Shown here piece by piece: positions 22,366 through 34,433 of a stretch of 64,000 bases of DNA. The stretch lies in the NCBI RefSeq assembly GCF_005924265.1, contig NZ_VCLB01000005.1:186001-250000 (forward strand), in the 5' to 3' direction. The notes below the pieces were generated by a model, which was not told the DNA's origin, did not search any database, and saw nothing but the letters and a program-made list of their open reading frames with translations. The DNA is from Martelella lutilitoris (GTDB lineage: Bacteria > Pseudomonadota > Alphaproteobacteria > Rhizobiales > Rhizobiaceae). A program made the translations under genes and the position numbers. How positions within the stretch are numbered: the stretch's first letter is position 1; every line of letters begins with the position of its first letter.

Positions 22366-24465
22366 ATGGCTCGCGAATATAAAATCGAAGATTACCGTAA
22401 TTTCGGTATCATGGCGCACATCGACGCTGGCAAGACCACGACGACCGAGCGCATCCTCTTCTACACCGGCAAGTCGCACAAGATCGGTGAAGTTCACGAC
22501 GGCGCGGCCACGATGGACTGGATGGAACAGGAGCAGGAGCGTGGCATCACGATCACGTCCGCTGCAACCACCACCTTCTGGCAGGGCCGCGACGGCAAGA
22601 AGCGTCGCTTCAACATCATCGACACCCCCGGCCACGTTGACTTCACCATCGAAGTCGAGCGTTCGCTGCGCGTGCTCGATGGCGCCGTTGCGCTTCTCGA
22701 CGCCAATGCCGGCGTTGAGCCGCAGACGGAAACCGTCTGGCGTCAGGCTGACAAGTACAACGTCCCGCGCATGATCTTCTGCAACAAGATGGACAAGATC
22801 GGCGCCGACTTCTATCGCTCGGTCGAGATGGTCAAGTCCCGCCTTGGCGCGACCCCGGTTGTCATCCAGCTGCCGATCGGCGCTGAAAACGACTTCGCCG
22901 GCGTGATCGACCTGATCGAGATGAAGGCGCTTGTCTGGGACGGCGAACATCTGGGCGCGCAGTGGGATATCACCGATATTCCGGCTGACATGAAGGATAA
23001 GGCCGAAGAATGGCGCGAAGCCATGATCGAAGCCATCGTCGAGATCGACGAAGAAGCCATGGAAGCCTATCTCGAAGGCGAGATGCCCGACAACGACAAG
23101 ATCCGTCAGTTGATCCGCAAGGGCACGATCGGCGTTCAGTTCTTCCCGATGCTGTGCGGCTCTGCCTTCAAGAACAAGGGCGTTCAGCCGCTTCTCGACG
23201 CTGTTGTCGACTTCCTTCCGTCGCCGGTCGACATCGAATCCATCAAGGGTATCGACGTCAAGACCGAAGCCGACATCGCTCGTCACGCTGATGATGAAGA
23301 GCCGCTGTCCATGCTGGCCTTCAAGATCATGAACGACCCCTTTGTCGGTTCGCTGACCTTCTGCCGCGTCTACTCCGGTACCCTCGAAAAGGGTTCCTCG
23401 GTGATGAACACGGTCAAGGAAAAGCGCGAGCGCGTCGGCCGCATGCTGCAGATGCACTCGAATTCGCGTTCGGACATCGAAGTGGCTTACGCCGGTGACA
23501 TCGTTGCGCTGGCCGGTCTGAAGGAAACCACCACCGGTGACACGCTCTGCGATCCGCTGAAGCCTGTTATCCTGGAACGGATGGAATTCCCCGAGCCGGT
23601 TATCCGCATCGCCATCGAGCCGAAGACCAAGGCCGACCAGGAAAAGATGGGCATTGCGCTCAACCGTCTTGCAGCCGAGGATCCGTCCTTCCGCGTGTTC
23701 TCCGACGAGGAGAGCGGCCAGACGATCATCGCCGGCATGGGCGAGCTTCACCTCGACATTCTCGTCGACCGCATGAAGCGTGAGTTCAAGGTCGAGGCCA
23801 ATGTCGGTGCGCCGCAGGTTGCCTACCGCGAAACCATCACGCAGGCCCACGAAGAAGACTACACCCACAAGAAGCAGTCGGGTGGTTCGGGTCAGTTCGC
23901 CCGCGTCAAGATCATCTTCGAACCCAATCCGGATGGCGAGGATTTCGTTTTCGAATCCAAGATCGTCGGCGGTTCGGTTCCGAAGGAATACATCCCCGGT
24001 GTCCAGAAGGGTATCGAAAGCGTTCTGTCCTCGGGTCCGCTCGCCGGCTTCCCGATGCTCGGCATCAAGGCCACCCTCGTTGACGGTGCCTATCACGATG
24101 TCGACTCCTCGGTCCTCGCCTTCGAAATCGCCGCGCGCGCCTGCTTCCGTGAAGCAGCCCGCAAGGCCGGCGCCCAGCTTCTCGAGCCGGTCATGAGCGT
24201 CGAGGTCGTGACCCCGGAAGATTACGTTGGCGACGTCATCGGCGATCTGAACTCCCGTCGTGGCCAGATCCAGGGGCAGGAGCCGCGCGGCAATGCGACG
24301 GTCATCGAGGCCGAGGTTCCGCTGGCGAACATGTTCAAGTATGTCGACACGCTGCGCTCGATGTCTCAGGGCCGTGCACAGTACACGATGACCTTCGATC
24401 ACAACGCGCCGGTCCCGTCGAACGTCGCACAGGAAATTCAGGCGAAGTACTCCGGTTCGAAGTAA
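22366..24465 (+). CDS. fusA: Elongation factor G
   Basis: EF-G, 699 residues, drives translocation. The G-domain P-loop is AHIDAGKT, the switch II motif is DTPGHVDF and the guanine-specificity motif is NKMD. The C-terminal domains IV and V are complete, with [12 protein letters not shown] and [19 protein letters not shown] precedes the ATG. It lies 27 bases after rpsG and 62 before tuf. The long opposite-strand open frame here is a codon-bias shadow. Confidence 0.98.
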   Translation: MAREYKIEDYRNFGIMAHIDAGKTTTTERILFYTGKSHKIGEVHDGAATMDWMEQEQERGITITSAATTTFWQGRDGKKRRFNIIDTPGHVDFTIEVERSLRVLDGAVALLDANAGVEPQTETVWRQADKYNVPRMIFCNKMDKIGADFYRSVEMVKSRLGATPVVIQLPIGAENDFAGVIDLIEMKALVWDGEHLGAQWDITDIPADMKDKAEEWREAMIEAIVEIDEEAMEAYLEGEMPDNDKIRQLIRKGTIGVQFFPMLCGSAFKNKGVQPLLDAVVDFLPSPVDIESIKGIDVKTEADIARHADDEEPLSMLAFKIMNDPFVGSLTFCRVYSGTLEKGSSVMNTVKEKRERVGRMLQMHSNSRSDIEVAYAGDIVALAGLKETTTGDTLCDPLKPVILERMEFPEPVIRIAIEPKTKADQEKMGIALNRLAAEDPSFRVFSDEESGQTIIAGMGELHLDILVDRMKREFKVEANVGAPQVAYRETITQAHEEDYTHKKQSGGSGQFARVKIIFEPNPDGEDFVFESKIVGGSVPKEYIPGVQKGIESVLSSGPLAGFPMLGIKATLVDGAYHDVDSSVLAFEIAARACFREAARKAGAQLLEPVMSVEVVTPEDYVGDVIGDLNSRRGQIQGQEPRGNATVIEAEVPLANMFKYVDTLRSMSQGRAQYTMTFDHNAPVPSNVAQEIQAKYSGSK

Positions 24466-24527
24466 CCGGGGTCGTCACCTTAACGAGTTGGCCCCTTTGC
24501 GGGGTCTGGAAAGAATAGGAGCCTAAA

Positions 24528-25703
<1,176 letters not shown>

Positions 25704-25733
25704 TCGACGCGCGACAGGCACTTTGATTGCGAG

Positions 25734-25763
25734 GTAGGGACGGGGCAACCTGTCCCTACTTTT
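25734..25763 (+). terminator. Intrinsic terminator-like hairpin between tuf and rpsJ
   Basis: GTAGGGAC (25734-25741) pairs with GTCCCTAC (25752-25759) over a 10-base loop and is followed by TTTT. It sits 30 bases after the tuf stop and would partly or fully separate the str and S10 operons. Confidence 0.65.
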
Positions 25764-25851
25764 GAAGATTGAAGAGAGCGGTCGAAGTTCAACAAATGCG
25801 CCTGATCTATGACGAGAAGGCGGGAAGAAGAAGAAGACAAGGACGAGTCGC

Positions 25852-26160
25852 ATGAACGGCCAGAATATCCGCATCCGCCTGAAGGCGTTTGACCACCGGA
25901 TCCTTGATGCCTCGACGCGTGAGATCGTTTCCACGGCCAAGCGTACCGGCGCGAACGTGCGCGGTCCGGTTCCGCTGCCGACCCGGATCGAGAAGTTCAC
26001 GGTCAACCGTGGCCCGCATATCGACAAGAAGAGCCGCGAGCAGTTTGAAATGCGCACACATAAGCGCCTGCTCGACATTGTCGATCCGACCCCTCAGACG
26101 GTCGATGCTCTGATGAAGCTCGATCTGGCTGCCGGCGTCGACGTTGAAATCAAGCTCTGA
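25852..26160 (+). CDS. rpsJ: 30S ribosomal protein S10 / NusE
   Basis: S10 (102 residues) is a 30S head protein and, as NusE, a partner of NusB in antitermination. The loop [21 protein letters not shown] is the standard tRNA-side extension. AAGGACGAG precedes the ATG. It follows tuf by 148 bases that include a terminator, so it should have its own promoter there. Confidence 0.97.
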   Translation: MNGQNIRIRLKAFDHRILDASTREIVSTAKRTGANVRGPVPLPTRIEKFTVNRGPHIDKKSREQFEMRTHKRLLDIVDPTPQTVDALMKLDLAAGVDVEIKL

Positions 26161-26293
26161 TCATTCAGGGCAGGGACCAATAGTTAAACGGGACCAATCG
26201 CTGCGCGCGCTTTAGTGCGATGCGCATGACGTCCCAAACGGAGACACGCCAGGGCCGCAAGGGCTTGGCCGGAACTCTAAAAGGAACGAACCG

Positions 26294-26989
26294 ATGCGTT
26301 CAGGTGTAATAGCACAGAAGGTGGGAATGACCCGCGTCTTCAATGACGCAGGAGAGCATATCCCGGTAACAGTTTTGCGAATGGACGGCTGCCAGGTCGT
26401 CGCAACGCGCACGAAAGAAAAAAACGGCTACACCGCCGTTCAGCTCGGTGCGGGCCGTTCGAAGGTCAAGAACACGTCGAAGGCGCTGCGCGGCCATTTC
26501 GCCAAGGGTTCGGTCGAGCCCAAGGCCAAGCTGGTCGAGTTCCGCGTTTCGGAAGACAACCTGCTCGAGATCGGCGCCGAACTGACGGCCGGCCATTTCG
26601 TGTCGGGTCAGCTCGTTGACGTGACCGGCACCACCATCGGTAAGGGTTTTGCCGGTGCGATGAAGCGCCACAACTTCGGCGGCCTTCGCGCCACCCACGG
26701 TGTCTCGATCTCGCACCGTTCGCATGGTTCGACCGGTTCCAACCAGGATCCGGGCAAGGTCTGGAAGGGCAAGAAGATGGCTGGTCACATGGGCCAGACC
26801 CGCGTCACCACCCAGAACCTCGAAGTCGTCCGCACCGATGAAGAGCGCGGTCTGATCCTCGTCAAGGGAGCCGTTCCCGGTTCCAAGGGCGCATGGATCA
26901 CGGTTCGCGACGCTGTGAAGTCCGGTGTGCCTGAAAATGCGCCGCGGCCTGCAGGCCTGCGCGCGGCTGAAACCAATGGAGCCGAGTAA
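26294..26989 (+). CDS. rplC: 50S ribosomal protein L3
   Basis: This 231-residue protein is an early assembly protein of the 50S subunit whose loop approaches the peptidyl transferase centre ([25 protein letters not shown]). The start [16 protein letters not shown] is preceded by AAAGGA. It is about 20 residues longer than the E. coli protein (209), with the excess in the C-terminal tail, as in other rhizobia. The stop TAA overlaps the rplD ATG as TAATG. Confidence 0.97.
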   Translation: MRSGVIAQKVGMTRVFNDAGEHIPVTVLRMDGCQVVATRTKEKNGYTAVQLGAGRSKVKNTSKALRGHFAKGSVEPKAKLVEFRVSEDNLLEIGAELTAGHFVSGQLVDVTGTTIGKGFAGAMKRHNFGGLRATHGVSISHRSHGSTGSNQDPGKVWKGKKMAGHMGQTRVTTQNLEVVRTDEERGLILVKGAVPGSKGAWITVRDAVKSGVPENAPRPAGLRAAETNGAE

Positions 26990-27609
26990 TGGATCTCACC
27001 GTCAAAACACTTGAGGGCAAGGACGCCGGCAAGGTCAGCCTGAAGGACGAGATCTTCGGCCTGGAACCGCGCGAAGACATCCTCGCCCGCATGGTCCGCT
27101 ACCAGCTGGCCAAGAAGCGTCAGGGCAGCCACAAGACCAAGGGTCGTTCGGAAGTCGCCCTGACCGGCGCCAAGATGTACAAGCAGAAGGGCACGGGTAA
27201 CGCCCGCCACCACGCCAAGCGTGCGCCGCAGTTCCGCGGCGGTGGTCGCGCTCATGGTCCGGTCGTCCGCGATCATGGTCATGACCTGCCGAAGAAGCTT
27301 CGTGCCCTGGCTCTGAAGCATGCCCTGTCGTCGAAGCTGAAGGCTGAAGACCTGATCATCGTTGATGATCTCGTCGCCAAGGAAGCAAAGACCAAGGCGC
27401 TCATCGCCCAGTTTGCCGGCCTCGGCCTGGAAAACGCTCTGATCATCGGCGGTTCGGAAGTCGACGGCAATTTCAAGCTTGCCGCCCGCAACATTCCGAA
27501 TATCGATGTTCTGCCGGTTCAGGGCATCAATGTTTACGACATTCTGCGCCGCGGAAAGCTCGTGCTTTCCAAGTCCGCAGTCGAAGCTCTGGAGGAGCGG
27601 TTCAAATGA
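26989..27609 (+). CDS. rplD: 50S ribosomal protein L4
   Basis: L4 has 206 residues and lines the exit tunnel with its extended loop ([25 protein letters not shown]). In E. coli L4 is the autogenous repressor of the S10 operon; the 5' leader target of that control is not recognisable here. The start overlaps the rplC stop, and the stop overlaps the rplW start (ATGA). Confidence 0.97.
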   Translation: MDLTVKTLEGKDAGKVSLKDEIFGLEPREDILARMVRYQLAKKRQGSHKTKGRSEVALTGAKMYKQKGTGNARHHAKRAPQFRGGGRAHGPVVRDHGHDLPKKLRALALKHALSSKLKAEDLIIVDDLVAKEAKTKALIAQFAGLGLENALIIGGSEVDGNFKLAARNIPNIDVLPVQGINVYDILRRGKLVLSKSAVEALEERFK

Positions 27610-27899
27610 GCGATATCCGCCATTACGACGTGATCGTTTCGCCGGTCATCACCGAGAAGTCGACGCTGGTTTCGGATAATAACCAGGTTGTCTTCAACGT
27701 TGCCAAGAATGCGAGCAAGCCCGAGATCAAGGCCGCTGTCGAAGAGCTCTTCGGCGTCAAGGTCAAGTCCGTGAACACGCTCGTGCGCAAGGGCAAGATC
27801 AAGCGCTTCCGGAATTTCTCCGGCAAGCAGAAGGACGTCAAGAAGGCGATCGTCACGCTGGCCGAGGGTCAGTCCGTAGACGTGACGACCGGCGTTTGA
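27606..27899 (+). CDS. rplW: 50S ribosomal protein L23
   Basis: L23 (97 residues) sits at the tunnel exit and is a docking site for trigger factor and [17 protein letters not shown] is the usual N-terminus. GGAGGAG lies inside the end of rplD, and the 4-base overlap indicates coupled translation. Confidence 0.97.
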   Translation: MSDIRHYDVIVSPVITEKSTLVSDNNQVVFNVAKNASKPEIKAAVEELFGVKVKSVNTLVRKGKIKRFRNFSGKQKDVKKAIVTLAEGQSVDVTTGV

Positions 27900-27940
27900 A
27901 ACAGACCCGGTAGGGTAGAGACCCAATAGGGAATGAGAAA

Positions 27941-28777
27941 ATGGCATTGAAAACATTCAATCCGACAACGCCGAGCCAGCGCCAACTGGTAATCGTCGAG
28001 CGTTCGGAGCTTTACAAGGGCAAGCCCGTCAAGGCGTTGACGCAGGGCCTGTCTTCGAAGGGCGGTCGTAACAACTACGGCCGCGTGACGGCGCGCTTCC
28101 AGGGCGGCGGTCACAAGCGCACCTACCGCATGATCGACTTCAAGCGTCGCAAGTTCGGCGTCGAGGGCACGGTCGAGCGTCTGGAATACGACCCCAACCG
28201 GTCGGCTTTCATCGCGCTCATCAACTATGCGGATGGCGAGCTTGCCTATATCCTGGCGCCGCAGCGTCTGGCCGTTGGCGACAAGGTTCTCGCCGCCGAC
28301 AGCGCGATCGACGTGAAGCCCGGCAATGCGATGCCGCTGCAGAACATTCCGGTCGGCTCGATCGTGCACAACGTCGAGATGAAGCCGGGCAAGGGCGGCC
28401 AGATCGCCCGTTCGGCAGGCACCTATGTGCAGCTCGTCGGCCGCGACCAGGGCATGGCGATCCTTCGCCTGAACTCCGGCGAACAGCGTCTCGTGCCTGG
28501 CTCTTGCCTTGCTTCGATCGGCGCTGTATCGAACCCCGACCATTCCAACACGAATGACGGCAAGGCCGGTCGTTCGCGCTGGCGGGGCAAGCGTCCGCAT
28601 GTTCGCGGCGTCGTCATGAACCCGATCGACCACCCGCACGGTGGTGGTGAAGGCCGTACATCCGGTGGTCGCCACCCTGTTTCGCCCTGGGGCAAGCCCA
28701 CCAAGGGCAAGCGCACGCGCAAGAACAAGTCGACCGACAAGTTCATCATGCGTTCGCGCCACCAGAAGAAGAAGTAA
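27941..28777 (+). CDS. rplB: 50S ribosomal protein L2
   Basis: L2, 278 residues, is one of the most conserved 50S proteins and is needed for subunit joining and peptidyl transfer. The C-terminal signature [19 protein letters not shown], including the functionally important His, is complete. The spacing to rplW is 41 bases and to rpsS 15. Confidence 0.98.
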   Translation: MALKTFNPTTPSQRQLVIVERSELYKGKPVKALTQGLSSKGGRNNYGRVTARFQGGGHKRTYRMIDFKRRKFGVEGTVERLEYDPNRSAFIALINYADGELAYILAPQRLAVGDKVLAADSAIDVKPGNAMPLQNIPVGSIVHNVEMKPGKGGQIARSAGTYVQLVGRDQGMAILRLNSGEQRLVPGSCLASIGAVSNPDHSNTNDGKAGRSRWRGKRPHVRGVVMNPIDHPHGGGEGRTSGGRHPVSPWGKPTKGKRTRKNKSTDKFIMRSRHQKKK

Positions 28778-28792
28778 GAGAGGTAGTCTGAA

Positions 28793-29071
28793 ATGGCTCG
28801 TTCAGTATGGAAGGGACCGTTTGTTGACGGCTATCTTCTCAAGAAGGCTGAGAAGGTGCGTGAAGGCGGTCGCCACGAAGTGATCAAGATCTGGAGCCGC
28901 CGTTCCACGATCATGCCGCAGTTCGTCGGCCTGACCTTCGGCGTCTACAATGGTTCCAAGCACATTCCGGTATCCGTGTCGGAAGAGATGGTCGGCCACA
29001 AGTTCGGTGAGTTTGCACCGACGCGGACCTACTACGGTCACGGCGCCGACAAGAAGGCGAAGAGGAAGTAA
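28793..29071 (+). CDS. rpsS: 30S ribosomal protein S19
   Basis: The 92-residue protein contacts S13 in the head and the B1 bridges. The signature [17 protein letters not shown] is present with the basic tail [14 protein letters not shown] precedes the ATG. Its end carries GAGGAAG, the ribosome binding site for rplV two bases later. Confidence 0.97.
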   Translation: MARSVWKGPFVDGYLLKKAEKVREGGRHEVIKIWSRRSTIMPQFVGLTFGVYNGSKHIPVSVSEEMVGHKFGEFAPTRTYYGHGADKKAKRK

Positions 29072-29073
29072 CA

Positions 29074-29457
29074 ATGGGCAAGGCAAAAGCCGCACGCCGG
29101 CTTAAGGAAAACGAGGCGCAGGCCGTTACGCGCACGATCCGCGTCAGCCCGCAGAAGCTCAACCTCGTCGCCGCCATGATTCGCGGCAAGAAGGTTGACC
29201 GGGCTCTGGCCGATCTCGAATTCTCGCAGAAGCGGGTTTCCGAGACCGTCCGCAAGACGCTCGAATCGGCCATCGCCAATGCTGAAAACAACCACGACCT
29301 CGACGTTGACCAGCTCATCGTCGCGGAAGCCTATGTCGGCAAGTCGATTGTCGCCAAGCGCTTCATGGTCCGGGGCCGGGGCCGCGCATCGCGCATCCTC
29401 AAGCCGTTTTCGCATCTGACGATCGTCGTCCGTGAAGTCGAAGAGGAGGCCGCATAA
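29074..29457 (+). CDS. rplV: 50S ribosomal protein L22
   Basis: L22 (127 residues) forms part of the exit tunnel through its beta-hairpin. The C-terminal signature [20 protein letters not shown], where macrolide-resistance changes occur, looks ordinary. The start is 2 bases after rpsS, and the stop overlaps rpsC as TAATG. Confidence 0.97.
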   Translation: MGKAKAARRLKENEAQAVTRTIRVSPQKLNLVAAMIRGKKVDRALADLEFSQKRVSETVRKTLESAIANAENNHDLDVDQLIVAEAYVGKSIVAKRFMVRGRGRASRILKPFSHLTIVVREVEEEAA

Positions 29458-30170
29458 TGGGTCAGAAAATCAATCCGATCGGTTTCCGCCTCGGCATCAA
29501 CCGTACCTGGGACAGCCGCTGGTTCGCCGACAATCACGAATACGGCAAGCTGCTCCATGAAGACCTGAAGATCCGCAGCTTCATCCAGAAGGAACTGAAG
29601 CAGGCCGGCGTCTCCAAGGTCGTCATCGAGCGTCCGCACAAGAAGTGCCGCGTGACCATTCATTCGGCGCGTCCGGGTCTCATCATCGGCAAGAAGGGCG
29701 CGGACATCGAAAAGCTGCGCAGCAAGCTCGCGACGATGACCGACTCGGAAATGCACCTCAACATCGTTGAAGTACGCAAGCCGGAAACCGACGCCACGCT
29801 GGTCGCTCAGTCGATCGCGCAGCAGCTGGAACGCCGCATTGCCTTCCGCCGCGCCATGAAGCGCTCGGTGCAGTCGGCCATGCGTCTCGGCGCCGAAGGC
29901 ATCCGTATCGTCTGCTCGGGTCGTCTCGGCGGCGCCGAAATCGCACGTACCGAATGGTACCGCGAAGGCCGCGTTCCGCTGCACACGCTGCGCGCCGACA
30001 TTGATTACGGCACGGCCGAAGCTGAAACCGCATACGGCATTTGCGGCATCAAGGTCTGGGTCTTCAAGGGCGAAATCCTTGAGCACGACCCGATGGCCTC
30101 CGAGCGTCGCGCGACCGAGGGCGACAACAAGGGTAACAGCGGCAACAATCGCCGCCGCGAAAACGCCTGA
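29457..30170 (+). CDS. rpsC: 30S ribosomal protein S3
   Basis: S3 has 237 residues, with an N-terminal KH domain ([20 protein letters not shown]) and the C-terminal S3 domain at the mRNA entry site. The last ~25 residues are a polar tail rich in Asn, Arg and Gly, a variable feature. GAGGAGG inside the end of rplV serves as its ribosome binding site. Confidence 0.97.
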   Translation: MGQKINPIGFRLGINRTWDSRWFADNHEYGKLLHEDLKIRSFIQKELKQAGVSKVVIERPHKKCRVTIHSARPGLIIGKKGADIEKLRSKLATMTDSEMHLNIVEVRKPETDATLVAQSIAQQLERRIAFRRAMKRSVQSAMRLGAEGIRIVCSGRLGGAEIARTEWYREGRVPLHTLRADIDYGTAEAETAYGICGIKVWVFKGEILEHDPMASERRATEGDNKGNSGNNRRRENA

Positions 30171-30207
30171 TAAGGGCGCTTTCCGCGAAGTTCGGAGATA
30201 GAAGAAA

Positions 30208-30621
30208 ATGTTGCAGCCAAAGCGTACAAAGTACCGCAAGCAGTTCAAGGGCCGCATCCATGGCGTCGCCAAGGGCGGCAGCGACCTGGCTTTCGGTGAA
30301 TATGGGCTGAAGGCGCAGGAACCCAACCGCGTCAACGCGCGCGAGATCGAGGCGGCCCGCCGCGCGATCACCCGTCACATGAAGCGTGCCGGCCGCGTGT
30401 GGATCCGTATCTTCCCCGATACGCCGGTCACCTCGAAGCCGACCGAAGTGCGTATGGGTAAGGGTAAGGGCGGTGTCGATTACTGGGCGGCCCGCGTAAA
30501 GCCCGGCCGGATCATGTTCGAAATCGATGGTGTGAGCGAAGAAATTGCACGTGAAGCCCTGCGCCTCGGCGCGGCCAAGCTCTCGGTCAAGACGCGCTTT
30601 ATCCAGCGTATCGCAGAATAA
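30208..30621 (+). CDS. rplP: 50S ribosomal protein L16
   Basis: L16 (137 residues) lies near the A-site tRNA and central protuberance. The N-terminus [16 protein letters not shown] and the motif [19 protein letters not shown] are diagnostic. It starts 37 bases after rpsC. Confidence 0.98.
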   Translation: MLQPKRTKYRKQFKGRIHGVAKGGSDLAFGEYGLKAQEPNRVNAREIEAARRAITRHMKRAGRVWIRIFPDTPVTSKPTEVRMGKGKGGVDYWAARVKPGRIMFEIDGVSEEIAREALRLGAAKLSVKTRFIQRIAE

Positions 30622-30633
30622 GGAGTGGTACTG

Positions 30634-30834
30634 ATGAAGACTTCTGACGTACACGCCATGACCGAAGACCAGCTCAAGGACGAGCTCGCCAAGCTGAAGA
30701 AGGAGCAGTTCAACCTGCGCTTCCAGAAGGCGACCGGCCAGCTGGAAAAAACGGCGCGCATCAAGGAAGTGCGCCGCGACATAGCGCGTGTGAAAACCAT
30801 TGCCGCCCAGAAGGCGGCAGCCGGCAAGGCTTGA
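30634..30834 (+). CDS. rpmC: 50S ribosomal protein L29
   Basis: L29 (66 residues) is a small helical-hairpin protein at the tunnel exit next to L23. [21 protein letters not shown] is the family core. I chose the ATG at 30634; a GTG three codons upstream lies within the AAGGAG ribosome binding site and is unlikely to be used. Confidence 0.96.
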   Translation: MKTSDVHAMTEDQLKDELAKLKKEQFNLRFQKATGQLEKTARIKEVRRDIARVKTIAAQKAAAGKA

Positions 30835-30855
30835 GATTAAAGGACCGACAAGAAA

Positions 30856-31092
30856 ATGCCTAAACGCATCCTGCAAGGCGTTGTCGTCAGCGACAAGAAC
30901 GATAAAACGGTCGTAGTCCGGGTTGAGCGTCGTTTCGCCCACCCGCTGATGCAGAAGACTGTACGCCGCTCGAAGAAGTACAAGGCGCACGACGCCGAGA
31001 ACCAGTACAAGGTCGGGGATACCGTATTCATCGAGGAATGCGCTCCGATTTCCAAGGACAAGCGCTGGACGGTGGTTTCCGCCCAGGCTTAA
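30856..31092 (+). CDS. rpsQ: 30S ribosomal protein S17
   Basis: S17 (78 residues) is a primary 16S rRNA-binding OB-fold protein. [16 protein letters not shown] and [17 protein letters not shown] mark the family. AAAGGA precedes the start. Unusually, 363 bases without a gene follow before rplN. Confidence 0.97.
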   Translation: MPKRILQGVVVSDKNDKTVVVRVERRFAHPLMQKTVRRSKKYKAHDAENQYKVGDTVFIEECAPISKDKRWTVVSAQA

Positions 31093-31455
31093 GCCCAAAT
31101 TTGAACAGCTATTTCGCCGGGGCCCTTGCGCTTTGGCGAAATATCTGTATGTAGCACGGCATTGAGATGCGGGGGCGTCCGGCAACGGGCGGCCTTTTCC
31201 GTAAGGGCATTCTCCAGTTTGGAGACGACTGAGCCCCGAAAGACGCTACACATAAGACGCTCTGGCTCTTGCACACGGTGTAGACCCCGGAAGAAATCCT
31301 TTTCGGGCGCCACGGTTTTGAAAGTGCTGGACAGGAAATTCGAGCGACCGCCGGGGTCATTTTGACAGGGCGGGCGCTTTGATACGTGTCGATTAAGCTG
31401 GTCTAGGGGGCAGAGGTGCCCAACCGGGCCGGTAACAACAAGAAGGCGACCTGAT
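31093..31455 (+). other. Long gap between rpsQ and rplN, candidate spc promoter/leader
   Basis: No convincing gene or tRNA is visible in these 363 bases. An inverted repeat ATTTCGCC (31111-31118) / GGCGAAAT (31135-31142) overlaps a candidate promoter. A TTGACA at about 31372 also occurs but lacks a good -10 at the right distance. Confidence 0.6.
31126..31153 (+). promoter_or_regulatory. Candidate promoter upstream of rplN
   Basis: TTGCGC (31126-31131) and TATGTA (31148-31153) are 16 bases apart. The -35 lies in the loop of an 8-base-pair inverted repeat, so RNA from upstream and initiation here could interfere. It is a by-eye match. Confidence 0.3.
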
Positions 31456-31824
31456 ATGATTCAGATGCAAACAAACCTCGACGTGGCGGATAATTCCGGC
31501 GCGCGTCGTGTCATGTGCATCAAGGTTCTGGGCGGCTCAAAGCGTAAATATGCCTCGATCGGCGACATCATCGTCGTTTCGGTGAAAGAGGCTGTTCCGC
31601 GCGGGCGCGTCAAGAAGGGCGATGTGATGAAGGCCGTTGTCGTTCGCACGGCAAAGGACATCCGCCGCGCTGACGGCTCCGTCATCCGCTTCGACAGCAA
31701 TGCTGCCGTTCTGATCAACAACAACAAAGAGCCGATTGGTACGCGTATCTTCGGGCCGGTTCCGCGCGAGTTGCGTGGCAAGAGCCATATGAAGATCATC
31801 TCCCTGGCTCCGGAAGTTCTGTAA
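31456..31824 (+). CDS. rplN: 50S ribosomal protein L14
   Basis: L14 (122 residues) contributes to an intersubunit bridge and contacts L19. [27 protein letters not shown] is the standard N-terminus. AGAAGG precedes the ATG. It is the first gene after the 363-base gap and so the likely head of the spc operon. Confidence 0.98.
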   Translation: MIQMQTNLDVADNSGARRVMCIKVLGGSKRKYASIGDIIVVSVKEAVPRGRVKKGDVMKAVVVRTAKDIRRADGSVIRFDSNAAVLINNNKEPIGTRIFGPVPRELRGKSHMKIISLAPEVL

Positions 31825-31837
31825 GGGAGCGCGGAAC

Positions 31838-32149
31838 ATGCAGAGAATCAAGAAGGGCGACAAGGTCGTCGTGATCGCCGGCAAGGACAAGGGCCGCACC
31901 GGTGAAGTCGTACAGGTTTTCCCGAAGGAAGACCGCGCCGTTGTTTCGGGCATCAATGTCGTGCGTCGCCACCAGCGGCAGACGCAGACCGCCGAAGCCG
32001 GCATCATTACCAAGGAAGCGCCGGTTCACCTTTCGAACCTCGCGATCGCCGATCCGAAGGACGGCAAGCCGACCCGCGTCGGCTTCAAGGTCGAGGGTGA
32101 GAAGAAGGTCCGCTATGCAAAGCGTTCGGGAGAAGTGATCGATGGCTGA
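31838..32149 (+). CDS. rplX: 50S ribosomal protein L24
   Basis: L24 (103 residues) initiates 50S assembly. The KOW motif [18 protein letters not shown] is at the N-terminus. The end overlaps the rplE start by 8 bases. Confidence 0.97.
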   Translation: MQRIKKGDKVVVIAGKDKGRTGEVVQVFPKEDRAVVSGINVVRRHQRQTQTAEAGIITKEAPVHLSNLAIADPKDGKPTRVGFKVEGEKKVRYAKRSGEVIDG

Positions 32150-32699
32150 AGCAAAGTATGAGCCGCGCCTGAAGACGGTATTCAACGAGAAGATCCGCGC
32201 TCAGCTGCAGGAAAGCTTTTCCTACGCCAACCCGATGATGATTCCGCGCCTGGACAAGGTCGTGATCAACATGGGCGTCGGTGAAGCGGTCGGCGATTCG
32301 AAGAAGCCGACCAATGCTGCTGCCGACCTTTCGGCGATCGCCGGCCAGAAGGCCGTGATCACCCATGCGCGCAACTCCATCGCCGGCTTCAAGGTCCGCG
32401 AAGGCATGCCGATCGGCGCCAAGGTGACGCTGCGCGGCGACCGCATGTATGAATTCGTTGACCGCCTGGTGAACATCGCGCTGCCGCGCGTTCGCGACTT
32501 CCGCGGCCTTAATCCGAAGAGCTTTGACGGCCGTGGCAACTTCGCCATGGGCATCAAGGAGCACATCGTGTTCCCCGAGATCGAATACGACAAGGTCGAT
32601 CAGATGTGGGGCATGGACATCATCGTTTGCACGACGGCGAACACGGACGACGAAGCACGGGCGCTCCTGACAGCGTTCAACTTCCCGTTCCGCAAATAA
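32142..32699 (+). CDS. rplE: 50S ribosomal protein L5
   Basis: L5 (185 residues) binds 5S rRNA and the P-site tRNA in the central protuberance. [20 protein letters not shown] and the [17 protein letters not shown] stretch are typical. GGGAGAAG lies within the rplX coding end. Confidence 0.97.
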   Translation: MAEAKYEPRLKTVFNEKIRAQLQESFSYANPMMIPRLDKVVINMGVGEAVGDSKKPTNAAADLSAIAGQKAVITHARNSIAGFKVREGMPIGAKVTLRGDRMYEFVDRLVNIALPRVRDFRGLNPKSFDGRGNFAMGIKEHIVFPEIEYDKVDQMWGMDIIVCTTANTDDEARALLTAFNFPFRK

Positions 32700-32731
32700 C
32701 CGTAACGACGAGCGTAGAAAAGGAAAACGAC

Positions 32732-33037
32732 ATGGCGAAAGTAAGCGCAGTCGAAAAGAACAAGCGCCGCCGCAAGACGGTCGCCCGGGACGCAGAGAAG
32801 CGTGCCGCGCTGAAGGCGATCATCAAGAACCAGGAACTGCCGATCGAAGAGCGGTTCCGCGCTTCCCTGAAGCTGGCGGACATGCCCCGCGACGGCTCCA
32901 AGACGCGTATCCGCAACCGCTGCGAAGTATCCGGCCGTCCGCGTGCGTATTACCGCAAGCTGGGCATGTCCCGTATCGCGCTGCGTGATCTCGGCAACAC
33001 CGGCAAGGTGCCGGGCGTCGTCAAGTCGAGCTGGTAA
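32732..33037 (+). CDS. rpsN: 30S ribosomal protein S14, zinc-free form
   Basis: This is the long, zinc-independent S14 of 101 residues: the short form has a four-Cys motif, whereas here only [21 protein letters not shown] with a single Cys is present. The ATG at 32732 follows AAAGGAAA. An open frame running further upstream into rplE is not used. Confidence 0.97.
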   Translation: MAKVSAVEKNKRRRKTVARDAEKRAALKAIIKNQELPIEERFRASLKLADMPRDGSKTRIRNRCEVSGRPRAYYRKLGMSRIALRDLGNTGKVPGVVKSSW

Positions 33038-33048
33038 GGAGGCGTCCA

Positions 33049-33447
33049 ATGGCAATGTCTGATCCCCTGGGCGATATGCTCACCCGTATCCGCAACGGCG
33101 CCTCGCGTCGCAAGTCCTCCGTGACCACGCCGGCTTCCAAGCTGCGCGCTCATGTCCTGGACGTTCTGCAGGCCGAAGGCTACATCCGCGGTTACACGCA
33201 GACCGAATTCGAGAACGGCAAGTCCGAGATCGAAATCGAGCTGAAGTACTACGAAAACGCGTCCGTGATCCGCGAGATCGCCCGCGTTTCCAAGCCGGGC
33301 CGCCGGGTCTATGTCTCGGTCAAGTCCATTCCGCAGGTCGCAAATGGTCTGGGTATCACGATCCTTTCCACCCCCAAGGGTGTAATGGCTGATCACCAGG
33401 CGCGCGAACAGAATGTTGGTGGAGAGGTTCTCTGCTCGGTCTTCTAA
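33049..33447 (+). CDS. rpsH: 30S ribosomal protein S8
   Basis: S8 (132 residues) binds helix 21 of 16S rRNA; in E. coli it represses the spc operon. [15 protein letters not shown] and the C-terminal [22 protein letters not shown] are diagnostic. AAGGAGG is placed 7 bases before the start. Confidence 0.98.
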   Translation: MAMSDPLGDMLTRIRNGASRRKSSVTTPASKLRAHVLDVLQAEGYIRGYTQTEFENGKSEIEIELKYYENASVIREIARVSKPGRRVYVSVKSIPQVANGLGITILSTPKGVMADHQAREQNVGGEVLCSVF

Positions 33448-33489
33448 GGCTCGGTCAGATCCTCCTAACGAAACAGACAGGTAAGAAAA

Positions 33490-34023
33490 ATGTCTCGTAT
33501 CGGTAAAAAGCCCGTTCAGGTTCCGGCTGGTGTGACTGCGACCGTAGACGGCCAGAAAGTCACAGCCAAGGGCCCCAAGGGCGAGCTCTCCTTCGTCGCC
33601 AATGACGAGGTGAGCGTCAAGCTCGAGGACAACGCGATCGTTGTTTCCCCGATCAACCAGTCGAAGGACGCCCGCTCCAAATGGGGCATGTCCCGGACGA
33701 TGGTTGAGAACATCATCAACGGTGTCACAAAAGGCTACGAGCGCAAGCTCGAGATCAACGGCGTTGGCTACCGCGCGGCGATGCAGGGCAAGAACCTGCA
33801 GCTGTCGCTCGGCTTCTCCCACGAAGTTGTCTACCAGCCGCCGGAAGGCATCACGATTGCCTGCCCGAAGCCGACGGAAATCACCGTCACCGGCATCGAC
33901 AAGCAGGTTGTCGGCCAGGTCGCTGCGAACATTCGCGAATATCGCGGTCCCGAGCCCTACAAGGGCAAGGGCGTGAAATACGCGGAAGAGCGCATCGTCC
34001 GCAAGGAAGGCAAGAAGAAGTAA
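33490..34023 (+). CDS. rplF: 50S ribosomal protein L6
   Basis: L6 (177 residues) has two similar alpha/beta domains near the factor-binding site. [20 protein letters not shown] opens the protein and [16 protein letters not shown], the rRNA-binding signature, closes it. Confidence 0.98.
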   Translation: MSRIGKKPVQVPAGVTATVDGQKVTAKGPKGELSFVANDEVSVKLEDNAIVVSPINQSKDARSKWGMSRTMVENIINGVTKGYERKLEINGVGYRAAMQGKNLQLSLGFSHEVVYQPPEGITIACPKPTEITVTGIDKQVVGQVAANIREYRGPEPYKGKGVKYAEERIVRKEGKKK

Positions 34024-34035
34024 GGAACACGCGTT

Positions 34036-34398
34036 ATGGCTAGCAGGAAAGAAACCATTGCACGCCGCGCCAGCCGCGTGCGCCGCCAGGTCAAGAAAGT
34101 GGCAAACGGCCGTCCGCGTCTGTCGGTTCACCGTTCGTCCAAGAACATCTACGCCCAGATCATCGACGATACGGCCGGCCGCACGCTGGCTGCCGCCTCG
34201 ACGCTCGACGCTTCGCTCAAGTCTTCGCTGAAGACCGGCGCGGATCGTGAAGCGGCCGAAGCCGTCGGCAAGCTCGTCGCCGAGCGCGCCACCAAGGCAG
34301 GCGTCAAGGAAGTCGTGTTCGATCGCGGCGCTTTCATCTTTCACGGTCGCATCAAGGCACTTGCCGACGGCGCCCGCGAAGGTGGCCTGAGCTTCTGA
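34036..34398 (+). CDS. rplR: 50S ribosomal protein L18
   Basis: L18 (120 residues) delivers 5S rRNA together with L5. The basic N-terminus and the [18 protein letters not shown] and [24 protein letters not shown] stretches identify it. The following gap to rpsE (173 bases) contains a hairpin. Confidence 0.97.
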   Translation: MASRKETIARRASRVRRQVKKVANGRPRLSVHRSSKNIYAQIIDDTAGRTLAAASTLDASLKSSLKTGADREAAEAVGKLVAERATKAGVKEVVFDRGAFIFHGRIKALADGAREGGLSF

Positions 34399-34407
34399 TG
34401 AAGCTTT

Positions 34408-34433
34408 GAGCGCCCTTCGTTGGAGGGGCGCTC
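34408..34433 (+). terminator. Intercistronic hairpin between rplR and rpsE
   Basis: GAGCGCCC (34408-34415) pairs with GGGCGCTC (34426-34433), 10 bases after the rplR stop. There is no T-run, so processing, mRNA stabilisation or partial termination are all possible. Confidence 0.4.

Noticed and set aside
31093-31455. A tRNA or small ORF in the rpsQ-rplN gap
   Set aside because: I found no TpsiC-arm sequence with matching acceptor ends, and the short open frames have no start signals.
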